Part shown: positions 9,201-18,233 of the stretch, piece by piece
Layout: each line of letters begins with the position of its first letter
Numbering within the stretch: the first letter of the stretch is position 1
Origin: Thalassiosira profunda
Taxonomy: Eukaryota; Bacillariophyta; Thalassiosirophyceae; Thalassiosirales; Thalassiosiraceae
DNA: 23,981 nucleotides
Reading direction: 5' to 3'
NCBI GenBank assembly: GCA_036939355.1
Contig: JALLAP010000677.1
Span: forward strand, 1 to 23,981
Notes under the pieces: model-generated
What the model was told of the DNA's origin: nothing
The model's input: only the letters and a program-made list of their open reading frames with translations
Database searches by the model: none
Made by a program: the position numbers and the translations under genes

Positions 9201-12200
9201 ACTCGCAAACTTATTGGATGCCTCGGAGACTTGCAATGCAGAAGAAGTTGTCGGGGCATGGGAAGCTGCGTTCACACAACGAGGTGTTTCTTTCGATGAC
9301 CTGCGCGAAGCCTCCCAAAGCTTGTTGACCAAAGCATCGATGCGACTATCGGCAACCATATCAGGCGCTCTCATCGCTTGCGGGCCCCAGCACCTGCCTC
9401 CAAAAGTTACGCCCCTCATCCGCTCCCTCATGACGTCGCTGAGAAATGAGGAGTCCCATTCTCGCAGAAGCGAGACCTGCCGTTACTTATCGCAGTTGAT
9501 TTCATTGTTGCCAGAGCATCCTGCGCACGAGAAGGCAAGGACCAAACTCATTGAAACGGTGTGCTCAATAGCTTGCGATGGAGCTGCGAATCCATCGGCC
9601 TCCGCCAAAGGGGCCGAACAAGTGATCGAGCTACTGGTTGCCAGCATGAGTTCAGGCGGAAAGCTCGAAGATTTGCGTCCACTTTGGGACCGCCTATCAC
9701 CCCTATTGGACGGAGCTTCGTCGGGCAAGTCTGACCAACAGCAGGCTGACGCGATATTCATGCTTCGAGTCATCTCCGGGGCCATGTCACAAGACTGTCC
9801 TTCTTTCAGGCTTGTTCTGGATTCCTTCTTGCGATCCGCTGTCGATGCTGCTTGCAGGAACGAGTTCGAGCTTGCTAGGAGTCAGGCCAGCATGTCGATC
9901 AACAACTTCTGCAAGCACGACTTCTCTGCCACCATGGATCGAGTTGTCCCATCGCTGCTTCCCATACTGACCAACTTGCAAGACGACAGNCGACTTCTCT
10001 GCCACCATGGATCGAGTTGTCCCATCGCTGCTTCCCATACTGACCAACTTGCAAGACGACAGAGGAAGAGAAGGAGGGTGTCAGCTCCTCCTGTCGGTAC
10101 TCCACGACTTTGAGGTGTTGGCAGCCCCGTTTGTCACCACGCTCTTGCCCGTCGCCATGCGCTTAATGACGGATGTACTGGAGGAGTGCTCAAGGTCGGC
10201 CGCAAGTGCCTTTGCCATATTGGTGCGGATTGCGCCACTCACTGCAGGTCATCTAGACAAAGAGGTGGCCACGGCATCGAACAAGGTCATTCGTCACTTG
10301 ATTCTGGGGAAGCCACTGCCTCCGTGTGCGTTGCCAGAGAAGATCTCGTCCGAGCTGGAAAAAAGTGGCACGACTTTACGCCCTTATCAGGTCGAAGGGA
10401 TATCATGGCTCTCCTTTCTGTCGGATGTTCATCTCAATGGCGTGTTGTGCGATGACATGGGGCTCGGCAAAACGTTGCAGGCTTTGGTCGGCGTAGCAAT
10501 GTCTCACTGCCGCACCTCAAATCCTCTCGGTCCAATCAACAATAAACAGTCGCTGGTGGTTTGCCCTTCATCAGTGGTTGGCCACTGGGTAAGCGAGATC
10601 AAGCGCTTCTTTCCCAGCGGGGAGGTATTCGCTTGTTTTGACTTCACAGGCAACGCAAAGTCGAGGCGGGGCGCCTGGCGAAAAGCTGTCGCCAAATGCA
10701 ACATTTTCGTCACGAGCTACTCGGTTTTGAGGACCGACATCAGTCTGTTGGAAAGTGTGCTGTGGGACTGGTGCATCCTCGACGAGGGCCACTTACTCAA
10801 GAACCCCAAGACAGGTGAGCATTGAGGGCATTGGCCCCGTCTCAGATCATTATCAATGCACATCTCACCTTACCTCTGCATTCTCAAGCTACCGCAAAGG
10901 CGTCACGACGCCTGAAAGCTCGCCACAAACTGATATTGACAGGTAAGCCGCGACGTCCCTCGCTGATGACTTGCAACTGCCGTTCATCAAGACTGCATCT
11001 AACGATCCACTTCAGGCACACCCATTCAGAACAACGTCCACGAAATCTGGGCAACGTTTGACTTCCTCCTGCCGAATTTCCTTGGCACGGAGAAGAGCTT
11101 CTTGAGCGAGTTTGCGAGGCCCATCGTCAAAAGCCAAGCATCCGACGCGTCCGCTGCCGACATCAACCGGGGGATGGAATGCTTGAAGATTCTTCATCAG
11201 CAAGTGCTCCCATTCGTTCTCAGGCGCGAGAAGGGTCAAGTTGTCAAGGAATTGCCGCCAAAGANTTCATCAGCAAGTGCTCCCATTCGTTCTCAGGCGC
11301 GAGAAGGGTCAAGTTGTCAAAGAATTGCCGCCGAAGATCATTACGGACGTGCCGTGTGCGCTCAGCAAGCAGCAGCGCGACTTGTACCAGCAGACTCTGA
11401 CGCAGTCTGGGATGAAGGAGGCTCTTGCAATGGTCGATCAAACGCTTGCTGGCACCGAAGACCAATCGGTGGACGCCGCGAGCCCTCCACGGCTGGGAAG
11501 CAACGTTCTCACGTCTCTCCTACAGTTGAGGTTGATGTGCACGCACCCTCTCCTCCACTCCCTGTTTGCGTCGAAGAAGAATGACGAAGCCAAATCAGCA
11601 TCGACGACAAGCATGGGCAATCCACGCTCTTATGCGCGTCTCGACTGTTCTGGCAAGCTGTCGGCATTGAACGATCTGCTGCGTCATGCTGGGATTGCAG
11701 AGCCCGAAATCGCGGCCGCCGACAACGACGAGTCTGGCTTTTTGATTGACGTGAATGATTCCACTGCGGACAGCAGCGACATCGATTGCGATTGCCTCGA
11801 GGGCGGCAACTTTGACACCCTCGACGACTCCCCGAACGACGAATCTGCCGAGGCATCGACGAACGCGTCCAAGTGCCTCATCTTCGCCCAGTTCACGCAA
11901 AGTCTAGACATCGTGGAGCGGTTGCTCTTCGAGNAACGCGTCCAAGTGCCTCATCTTCGCCCAGTTCACGCAAAGTCTAGACATCGTGGAGAAGTTGCTC
12001 TTCGAGCCGCACATGCCGTCGCTGCAGTACCTGCGGTTGGACGGCAGCGTCCCGGGCAGCCAGCGCAATTCCATCGCCGAGCGGTTCAACGAAGATCCCA
12101 CCATAAGAGTCCTTTTGCTCACGACCAAAGTGGGGGGGCTTGGCCTCAACCTCACGGGCGCCGACAAGGTCATCTTCCTCGAGCCGGATTGGAACCCCTA

Positions 12201-12540
12201 CGTCGACCTCCAAGCCATGGACCGCGCCCACCGCATCGGGCAAACGCGGACGGTGAACGTCTATCGCCTCATCACAACAGCTACCATCGAGGAGAAGATG
12301 ATGAAACTGCAGCGGCGGAAGAAGGCCACGAGCGAGGCGGTGGTGAACGCCGACAACTCGACGCTGTTCAGCATGGGCACGGATAGATTGTTGGACATTT
12401 TCACGTTTCGGGGCGACAGCGCCAATGCAGGAGCCAAGGGCGATGCGGCGGGCGACGACGTGCTGGGTTACCTTGACGGCGGCAAGCCCGACGAGTATTC
12501 AAGCTTGTCGGTAGACAGCTTCATGCGGGGGCTGATGTAA
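6243..12540 (+). CDS. MOT1/BTAF1-like TBP-removing Swi2/Snf2 ATPase
   Basis: Mot1/BTAF1 uses ATP to strip TATA-binding protein from DNA and redistribute it among promoters. After collapsing four assembly repeats (at N 8712, 9990, 11265, 11934) and removing introns 10815-10888 and 10943-11015, the frame is continuous for about 1,952 residues, close to yeast and human family members (about 1,850-1,870). The N-terminal two thirds is HEAT-like. It includes basic nuclear-signal-like runs (KRRKKGKKK; KAKKRKRPP) and a FDPDWTVRHGALLGTLALL segment typical of the family. The ATPase carries DDMGLGKT (about residues 1355-1362), DEGH (1465-1468), LTGTPIQNN spanning intron 2, and QVLPFVLRREKGQVVKELPP. The helicase C lobe has YLRLDGSVPG, TKVGGLGLNLTGADKVIFLE and DRAHRIGQ (1847-1854), followed by the Mot1-type tail NSTLFSMGTDRLLDIF. 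An acidic insert with many D/E/S precedes KCLIFAQF. The start ATG 6243 has a strong ACCATGG context. Confidence 0.95.
8640..8784. repeat. Assembly junction 1: 72-bp direct repeat around N 8712
   Basis: Bases 8640-8711 and 8713-8784 are identical, separated by a single N. The 73 extra bases shift the MOT1 frame by one, and removing them joins the frames. Most simply, two contigs with a 72-base overlap were abutted instead of merged. Confidence 0.95.
9918..10062. repeat. Assembly junction 2: 72-bp direct repeat around N 9990
   Basis: Bases 9918-9989 and 9991-10062 are identical and flank one N. The effect on the MOT1 frame is the same as at the first junction: a 73-base excess that shifts it by one. 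Confidence 0.95.
10815..10888 (+). other. MOT1 intron 1
   Basis: 74 nt, with a GTGAGC donor and a CTCAAG acceptor. Joining gives LKNPKT followed by ATAKASRRLKARHK, the expected sequence after the DEGH box in this family. The unspliced frame stops within four codons. Confidence 0.9.
10943..11015 (+). other. MOT1 intron 2
   Basis: 73 nt, with a GTAAGC donor and a CTTCAG acceptor. Splicing recreates the invariant motif III LTGTPIQNN across the junction, which fixes both sites. The exon between the two introns is only 54 nt. Confidence 0.93.
11193..11337. repeat. Assembly junction 3: 72-bp near-identical repeat around N 11265
   Basis: Copies 11193-11264 and 11266-11337 differ at two positions (AAG/AAA for Lys and CCA/CCG for Pro). 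Both changes are synonymous, as expected for two alleles rather than sequencing error. Confidence 0.93.
11862..12006. repeat. Assembly junction 4: 72-bp near-identical repeat around N 11934
   Basis: Copies 11862-11933 and 11935-12006 differ at two adjacent bases (CGG versus AAG), giving Arg versus Lys in the segment just after IVE in the helicase C lobe, a conservative change. Confidence 0.93.
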
Positions 12541-12682
12541 TGGGACGGAAGTGCAATTCAAGGCAAGCGCGTTCTCTCGTTGTTAGTACCCCCAGCGTTT
12601 GGCTATCCCCATATCTCCCTCGTTTGCATCCCTAGCAGCAACGAATGCCGACAGACCCCCCGCACAGTCCAATCAAGCCTCT
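12541..12682. other. Convergent 3' flanks of MOT1 and the CDV3-like gene
   Basis: Only 142 bases separate the two stop codons, so both 3' UTRs and polyadenylation sites lie here or overlap. No hairpin or ORF of note is seen. Confidence 0.5.
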
Positions 12683-13765
12683 TTATTTCGCCTTGAACGT
12701 GCTCAGATCCTTCTTTTTCTTCTTCTTGAGCACTTTCTTCTCTTTGGGCTTCTCCGCAACCGCCGGCGTCGCCGCCGGAGTGGCTTCTGCTGCTGCCGCT
12801 GCCACCGGCGCCTCTGCCTCCGGCTTGGCCTCCTCCGTCTTCTCATCCTTAGGCGCAGCTTCCTCCTTCTTGGTCGTTGATGTCAGATTCAACGGCTTTC
12901 GCTCGGCCGGCGCCGGCGCCAAGTTCAGCGGCTTGCGCTGCATCGCCCCGCCACCACCCAAGCCACCGCCCCCTCCTCCCATCCGGGAGCCCCACCCCGT
13001 CGGCGCCCTTGCCGCCCCGCTCCCCGCCCTCCGCTCCTGCGCCGCCTTGTCCTGCTTCTCCTTCTCGGCCAATATCTTGTCCGCGTCCGCTAAATCGGGG
13101 AACAATTCCTCGTTCGCCATGTCCACCGGCTTTTGAAAGGTGCTGCTCCCGGTGCCGTCCATGGCCGCGGGCCCCCGGAGGGATGAACCGCCGCCGAAGC
13201 GGGAGGAAAGGGAGGTTCCGCCCCCGGTACTGCGGAGGTGGGAGGGGACCCACTTTCCTCCCGTGCCTCCGGTGCCTCCGCCCACCGCGCCTCCGCCCAT
13301 GCCACCCCCGCCTGCAGCCGCGGCCTTGGCCTCCTTCATCTCCTTCTCCTCCTTCAGCCGCTCGGCCTCCCGGGCCATCCCCTCCTTCGCCTTGGCCAGC
13401 TGCGCCTTCGTCTCCTCGATGCGCAATTTTTCGGCAATGTCGTCCTCTTCATTGCGCTGCGCCTCGAGGGCCCGCATGTCGAGGAGCTCGGCGACCTTCC
13501 CGTCGCCCCCGCTCGCGGCGGGGGTGTTGGTGTGGGCGCCCCACGCGGCGGCGGGGTCGGCCCACCCATCGTCCCCCGCACTGACGCCGGCATCGGCAAT
13601 GGCCGTCCCGGCGAGGGTGGAGGCCACCTCCTCCGCGGAGATCTCGGGGGCGTCCACGTGCTGGGCGGAGGCGACGGCCGAGGCATCGATGGTGTTGGCA
13701 TTAAAAGCCTTGAACTTCTTCTTCTTGGTTTTCTTCTTGGCGAAGAAGGCGGCGGCGTCGCTCAT
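12683..13765 (-). CDS. CDV3-like protein, 360 aa
   Basis: A hydrophilic, low-complexity protein that opens MSDAAAFFAKKKTKKKKFKA. This is the short start followed by FFAK and a Lys run that is typical of CDV3 (carnitine deficiency-associated gene 3 family). An acidic, Trp-containing segment (DDGWADPAAAWG, about residues 65-76) comes next, then a charged helix rich in Glu/Lys/Ala (about 93-150). A Gly-rich linker leads into KWVPSHLR and, 40 residues on, ELFPDL, which parallels the VYRPPGAR then FPSL order in CDV3. The C-terminal third is Ala/Pro/Lys/Glu-rich and ends in a run of lysines (VLKKKKKKDLS). CDV3 is conserved but poorly understood, with links to translation and RNA. ATG 13765 is the natural start. 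It is single-exon, convergent with MOT1 and divergent from the next gene. An eIF3-related or other RNA-binding disordered protein is the main alternative. Confidence 0.6.
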   Translation of the reverse strand: MSDAAAFFAKKKTKKKKFKAFNANTIDASAVASAQHVDAPEISAEEVASTLAGTAIADAGVSAGDDGWADPAAAWGAHTNTPAASGGDGKVAELLDMRALEAQRNEEDDIAEKLRIEETKAQLAKAKEGMAREAERLKEEKEMKEAKAAAAGGGGMGGGAVGGGTGGTGGKWVPSHLRSTGGGTSLSSRFGGGSSLRGPAAMDGTGSSTFQKPVDMANEELFPDLADADKILAEKEKQDKAAQERRAGSGAARAPTGWGSRMGGGGGGLGGGGAMQRKPLNLAPAPAERKPLNLTSTTKKEEAAPKDEKTEEAKPEAEAPVAAAAAEATPAATPAVAEKPKEKKVLKKKKKKDLSTFKAK

Positions 13766-14017
13766 GGTTGCAATGCGGTGGTGGGGGGGATGGGATTTGC
13801 ATTCGGGTTGGGGAGAGGGTGGATGGAGGGCGTGGGGCGCGGACCTCCCGGCTTATTGCGCGGAGGACAGCGGGCGGCGCGCGGAAATGGACGGCGCGGG
13901 GCGATTTTGTGGGTGCTTCACGCACAGCCACTCATTTTCAGGAAATGACGCTCACGTGGACCTTCTTGCAACTGCAACCAGCCCACTCCTCCGCAATACT
14001 CTCGCCGCCACGCCACG
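13766..14017. promoter_or_regulatory. Bidirectional promoter between the CDV3-like gene and the small membrane-protein gene
   Basis: 252 bases separate the divergent ATGs. A palindromic CACGTG (E-box/G-box type) lies at 13953-13958, next to TGACG at 13946-13950. Both are plausible bZIP/bHLH sites, but short words like these also occur by chance. No TATA box is evident. Confidence 0.3.
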
Positions 14018-14578
14018 ATGCCCCCGCCCTCGGCCCGCACCGTCGCCCTCTCCGCCGGGGCCCTCGCGGGCCTCGCCCTCCTCCTCCACCGCCGCCAAAC
14101 CCTGGCATCCGCCTACAACAGATATAGCGGGATATACGGCCTGCTCCGCCTCATCTGGCTGGGCGACCACCTCCCGCCCCACCTGCGCGAGGCAATGGAC
14201 GAGCTCGACGACGTAGAGGCGCGGGTGACGAAATCGGAGGGACAGTTGGAACAGATCGAGGTGCTGGTGGCGCGGGCGCGGTTGGACAGCGTCGACGGAT
14301 CCGTCGCTGCAAATGCCACAACGTCTGCATCTGCATCATTGAATGAGGTGGACCGAGAGGAGCTGAAGACGCAGCTGTTCAAGCAATACCCCGAACTGCG
14401 GACCCAAATTGCAATCTTCAGCAACAAGCGCGACGCGTTGGCGGCGGCGATCGATCACACTAAATCGCACGGAGACGAGGAGGTGAAGCGCCGGAAGAAG
14501 CGGCTGTCGAACCAAATTGTGGCGCTGATGGACGAGCTGGATGCGACGGTGGAGTCGTTGGACCTGGCGCCGCGGTGA
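14018..14578 (+). CDS. Small N-terminally anchored coiled-coil protein, 186 aa; family not recognised
   Basis: The start ATG 14018 follows a CGCCACG context and begins MPPPSARTV. A single hydrophobic segment (about residues 8-24, ALSAGALAGLALLL) is followed by Arg, which suits a signal anchor. The next stretch, YSGIYGLLRLIWLGDHLPPHLREAM, is the most protein-like and may be a membrane-surface helix. Residues about 60-90 (MDELDDVEARVTKSEGQLEQ) and 105-183 are charged and helical, with heptad-like Leu/Ile spacing. The C-terminus, ending in LSNQIVALMDELDATVESLDL, faintly resembles a BAG-domain helix, but the similarity is too weak to name. Codon use and GC match the neighbours. It is probably an organelle or ER membrane-attached protein facing the cytosol; this is inference from topology only. 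Confidence 0.7.
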   Translation: MPPPSARTVALSAGALAGLALLLHRRQTLASAYNRYSGIYGLLRLIWLGDHLPPHLREAMDELDDVEARVTKSEGQLEQIEVLVARARLDSVDGSVAANATTSASASLNEVDREELKTQLFKQYPELRTQIAIFSNKRDALAAAIDHTKSHGDEEVKRRKKRLSNQIVALMDELDATVESLDLAPR

Positions 14579-15093
14579 CGGACGAACGAGGGGGGGAAGG
14601 AAATGGACTTTCTGCAACGATGGGGGCGAGTTGCCGTTGCCCTGCGCGAGCTGCCGTCTCTCGCCGCCGCTCGGAGACAGTCCGCCCGACCGCGATGCAC
14701 TTGCACTCTCAAAAAGAAAAACGGGCGCGTTCGTTAAGCGTACATCGGAATGGCGATGACGTTCCTTGCGGAGCCCCGGATGCCCCGCTTGGCGAGATAT
14801 CGTGGTTGTTCTGCCGAACGGCGCGGTGGGCGAGGAGGCACGAGAGGAGAAGAATGCAGCGGCCGCACGGGGATTTGAATGGCGGACGAAGCGCAAAACT
14901 GCGGAGGCGTCTTCGAGAGTATGGAGTGTCGAGAAGGTGTCGCCAGCGCAGCGCGACGTTGGCGACGTTGGAGGAGAGTCGACTCAAGACAGACTGCAGG
15001 AACTGTTAACTACCGTTACGTAAGTACGTAGGTACGAGACTCACCACCTACAACCCACGGTGGACAAGACGTGCACCCCACAGTAGCGGCACG
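14579..15093. other. Intergenic: 3' flank of the coiled-coil gene and VPS36 promoter/leader
   Basis: A 515-base GC-rich interval. An 85-codon open frame from ATG 14766 to 15023 has no recognisable content. If the proposed leader intron 15020-15083 is removed, that frame runs on without a stop into the VPS36 ATG. This could mean an N-terminal extension but is more likely coincidence. No RNA gene is seen. Confidence 0.45.
15020..15083 (+). other. Probable 5'-leader intron of VPS36
   Basis: A GTAAGT donor at 15020 and a CCCCACAG acceptor ending at 15083 bound a 64-nt interval ending 10 bases before the VPS36 ATG, matching other introns in the window in size. Transcript support is not available. 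Confidence 0.5.
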
Positions 15094-16672
15094 ATGGCAT
15101 CGACGCGCCCGCGGCGATGGTCACCGCTCACCTGCCTCACGCCTGCCTCTCTGTCACCGGCGGGTCTCATCGTGCTTGAGTCTGGCGATGGCGAGGTCGA
15201 AACGCTGGTCCGAACCAACGTCGAGTTGCGTTGTGAGTTTGATCGATTATTTGCAAACGGTGCATTTGCAACTCGGCATGTTGTTATTGTGCAGAGTCCA
15301 CTCATGCACTTCGCTGCTAGCAGATTATGGCACTGGAGCACTCCCGCTGCCGCAGACGCCCGCTACTGGCCCGACGGCACCGTGGAATGCACGGGATGTG
15401 GACCTCTGCTGTCACGTCACCACGCACAGAATTGTGCTGCTGGACGAGAAGGAGGTGGTCGGTGGTTCGATACCGTTTCCGCTAGTGCAAACGGCGCAAT
15501 CCGCCGGGGGTCCGTCGTTTCGCTCTCCCAAGGGCTCGTATAAGGTGGAATTGTCCACACACGCGTGGGGAGAATTGACCATCGTGTTCCGGGGCGGGGA
15601 TACCAGCTCCTATACGCAGAGTGCAAAGCACAGAGACGACGCATTGGATGCCATCCAGCGGGCGCTGCAGCGGAAGGCGTGGAGGAGCAAGGAAAGGGAT
15701 GCGATGAAAGAGGCGTTGCGGCCAAGCACTGCGATTGCAGCACGGAAGGTGGGCGTGGATGCCATTTTGACGAAGAATGAACTCAGACGTGAGTGCACAA
15801 GATATTGGTACAAATCTATTGCAATTGACGTCTAATTCCCTGCATCTTCAGATCGAGAGAATGCAAATCTGGCCGATGTGGCATTTGGGGGAAGTAACAA
15901 CGATAGAGGCGTCAAATCATCAGTGATGAAAAAGAGCAAGGGCAGCAACAAAGAAGATATCGATGCATTTCTAAGCGAGGCCAGCGAACTGATCAAGGTA
16001 ATAAAGAAGTACTCGGCAACCATTGAACGAGAGCGTGCGGCAACATTGTCGTCTTCTGGGGGTCGACCTGATAACAGCGCGGCGGGGGAAGACACTGCAA
16101 AATTGGTTGGCATGATGGAGAATATGGGAATGGCATCAGCACTTTCTGCAAAACAATCAGGATCGGACTACCACCAGCAGTTGGCGCGGCAGCTGGTGGA
16201 CTTCCTGCGGCACAATGATAGACTGACAACAGCTGGGGGAATGATGACGCTTACGGACGTCTACTGCTTGTTCAACAGAGCCCGGGGCACGAACATGATA
16301 TCGCCCGAAGATTTGCTCAAGGCGCTGGACCTCACAAAAGAATTGCATCTCGGCGTGTCGAAACGTTCCTTCGCGTCGGGGGTCGTGGTGATCCAGGACG
16401 ATGCGTTTGACGACGAGGTCATGGCGAAGAAGCTGGCCGATTTGGCGTCATCATCAATGAATGCTGAAAGCGGTACAGACAACACAGTTGGCGGAGTGAC
16501 TGTGACGGATGTGTGCAGAGCATTCAAAACGTCGGCACTGCTGGCCAACGAGCAGTTACTGTCGGCAGAGCAAATGGGGTGGCTGTGTAGAGATGCTACC
16601 ATCGAAGGCGTGAGATTCTTCCCCAACCTGTTCAGTACAGGAGACTTCACTTTGTTGTCGACTGTAAAGTAA
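15094..16672 (+). CDS. VPS36: VPS36, ESCRT-II subunit
   Basis: Vps36 forms ESCRT-II with Vps22 and Vps25 and sorts ubiquitinated membrane proteins into multivesicular bodies at endosomes. Exons are 15094-15232, about 15297-15788 and 15852-16672, giving about 483 residues. The second intron (15789-15851, GTGAGT...TTCAG) is firm: it joins NELR to HRENANLADVAFGG, a family sequence. The first acceptor is uncertain: ends after 15296, 15320 or 15323 all keep frame. The N-terminal part is a GLUE (split PH-like) domain with ETLVRTNVELR, TTHRIVLLDE and GSYKVEL. The C-terminal EAP30/winged-helix half carries YHQQLARQLVDFL, MMTLTDVYCLFNRARGTNMI, SPEDLLKAL, LLSAEQMGWLCRD and VRFFPNLF, which is diagnostic. 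No NZF zinc finger is seen, as in animal and plant versions. Confidence 0.93.
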
Positions 16673-17189
16673 GCAAGAGTAGTTGTCCAGGAGTTGGTAT
16701 GCAGATACTTGCCGATATGAAATGCTGCCGCCACCACTGCGTGTTGTTCTGAGATTGACGGGATGGGGTTGCGTTGTTGGAGAGCAAACGCAAGTGCCAA
16801 GCGATTCACAAGGGCCGAGAGGGGATGGAGGTGTTGGAGAGAAAAAAGTCTTTGACAGGGCCAACCGCTTTTGGCAGGAGGCAAAATTCTACATACGAGA
16901 GGAATTACTAACTAATGTGGCGGCAACCTTTTGTTGAAGTCGATCTTCCTGTTTTCACGAGAACCTTCCGACAACCTCCGCGCTCGCCGCTCCGACCTCC
17001 GACCAACGATGGCGCTCATCAACTGACCGGCTTGGTAGGGTTGATCGTCGCTTGTTTTCCGCTGGGCGAATGGTGTTCGTCCATCCCTGGTAAGATAGCA
17101 TGGTTGGGGCATACCTGTAGACTTTGCCTCATTCGTTGTCGCCGCAGGCTGTTCTAACGATACCAATGCTCGCTCTGGCGACAGGAAAA
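16673..17189. other. Intergenic: VPS36 3' flank, Alba promoter and leader
   Basis: 517 bases with no conserved ORF. The right end holds a candidate leader intron at 17090-17147 (GTAAGA donor, GCCGCAG acceptor, 58 nt). Upstream ATGs at 17011 and 17070 open only very short frames, so the Alba start at 17190 is preferred. Confidence 0.5.
17090..17147 (+). other. Probable 5'-leader intron of the Alba gene
   Basis: The donor is GTAAGA, and the acceptor follows a mixed pyrimidine tract ending GCCGCAG. It lies 42 bases before the Alba ATG. Length and position mirror the other proposed leader introns. Confidence 0.45.
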
Positions 17190-17804
17190 ATGGACAAGAA
17201 GTATCGTCTAGTGGAAGAGAAGTACATCGGTGCCCATGGCTTCATCGACGATATAAGAGACGTGAGCGCAGCGCCTCCGAACGATGCTTCGGAAGGTTTC
17301 GAGACGCAGAGCATCGTCCGGATCACGCAGCAGGCGAAACCTAGAAGCTGCATCACGACGGCGATGAACATGTTGGTAAGTTGCAAGTCTTTGCGCTGGA
17401 TGCATGCTAGCCAAGACCACTCAGCTCCACATATCGTCTAATCTCTCGATCTTGACCTGCTTTTCATACAGGCGAGCGGGAACAAGCACGTGGAGCTGAA
17501 GGCGATGGGCAAGGCGATCAACAAGGCCGTCACCATCGCGGAGATACTCAAGCGCAAGATGCCGCTGCACCAAATCACGGCCTTGTCGTCCTGCGAGATT
17601 GTCAACGTTTACGAGCCATTGGAGGAAGGCCTCGATACGGTTGTGAACCAGCACTACGTGAGCTGTCTCACCATCACGCTTAGTATAGACTTGGCTGGTA
17701 TCGACATCCATGACATCGGATACCAGCCTCCACTTTCTCTGAGCGAGATGCAACCCGGAGATTTCAACGGTGGCCCAACTAAACAGATGGTTGCCGCTTC
17801 GTAG
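17190..17804 (+). CDS. Alba-family DNA/RNA-binding protein, 172 aa
   Basis: Exons 17190-17375 and 17472-17804 are separated by a 96-nt intron (GTAAGT...ATACAG) in phase 0, joining ITTAMNML to ASGNKHVELKAMG. Alba proteins bind DNA or RNA; the eukaryotic members act in mRNA storage and translation, RNase P/MRP, or chromatin. Visible family features are IVRITQQAKPRSCITTAMNML, then VELKAMGKAINKAVTIAEILKRKM, then HQITALSSCEIVNVYEPLEEG and VSCLTITLS followed by GYQPPL. The full Alba fold spans about residues 40-150, including the loop that contacts nucleic acid. GYQPPL after the domain is shared with plant and protist Alba-like proteins of the MDP2/Rpp25-related lineage. No RGG tail is present, so this is the short class. 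The ATG is set by the start MDKKYRLVEEKYIG, which directly precedes the domain. Confidence 0.9.
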
Positions 17805-18233
17805 GCCACCAACAAGACATACAAAAGCAACTATGCTCTGTGCCTCGGTTCATGAAACGAGGTCATCTGCGAAACGTCAACATCATGACTGCGCGACGAG
17901 CGCCGGCTCTCTGGCAAACACGTGCCACGGCTGCTATTACTTCTCTAGAAGGTCCAACTATTGTTCAATCTGGACGGATAAAGGCTCGCTCCAGCACCTA
18001 TGAATGGGCTGGACGCAAGAGATTCTTAGGTCCTAGAAGAAAAGACACTTGCACACGAAGATAAGGACGCTATTGAGAACGTGCATTGCGACTGATTACA
18101 GTTTTGGATTGTTGCGCTCGATTTGATAGAAAGAACGCATAGTAACATCTGGTGGCCGTGCATGATGTGTTTGGTGTTAGTTACATCGCTCTCACACGTC
18201 TCAACGAGTTGAAACATCTCCTAGCGAGCAACA
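17805..18233. other. Intergenic between the Alba gene and the convergent secreted-protein gene
   Basis: 429 bases serving as the 3' flanks of both convergent genes. Short open frames here have no recognisable content, and I see no tRNA, hairpin or repeat. Confidence 0.5.

Noticed and set aside
8640..12006. Programmed frameshifting or tandem exon duplication in MOT1
   Set aside because: The four events all have exactly 72 bases plus one N, which is an assembly pattern and not biology.
13140..14216. 358-codon plus-strand frame across the CDV3-like gene
   Set aside because: It is antisense to a better gene, overlaps the divergent promoter, and shows only Ser/Pro/Ala-rich composition.
14018..14578. 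Naming the small coiled-coil protein as a BAG-domain co-chaperone
   Set aside because: Only the last helix vaguely resembles a BAG helix; the key pattern cannot be confirmed by eye.
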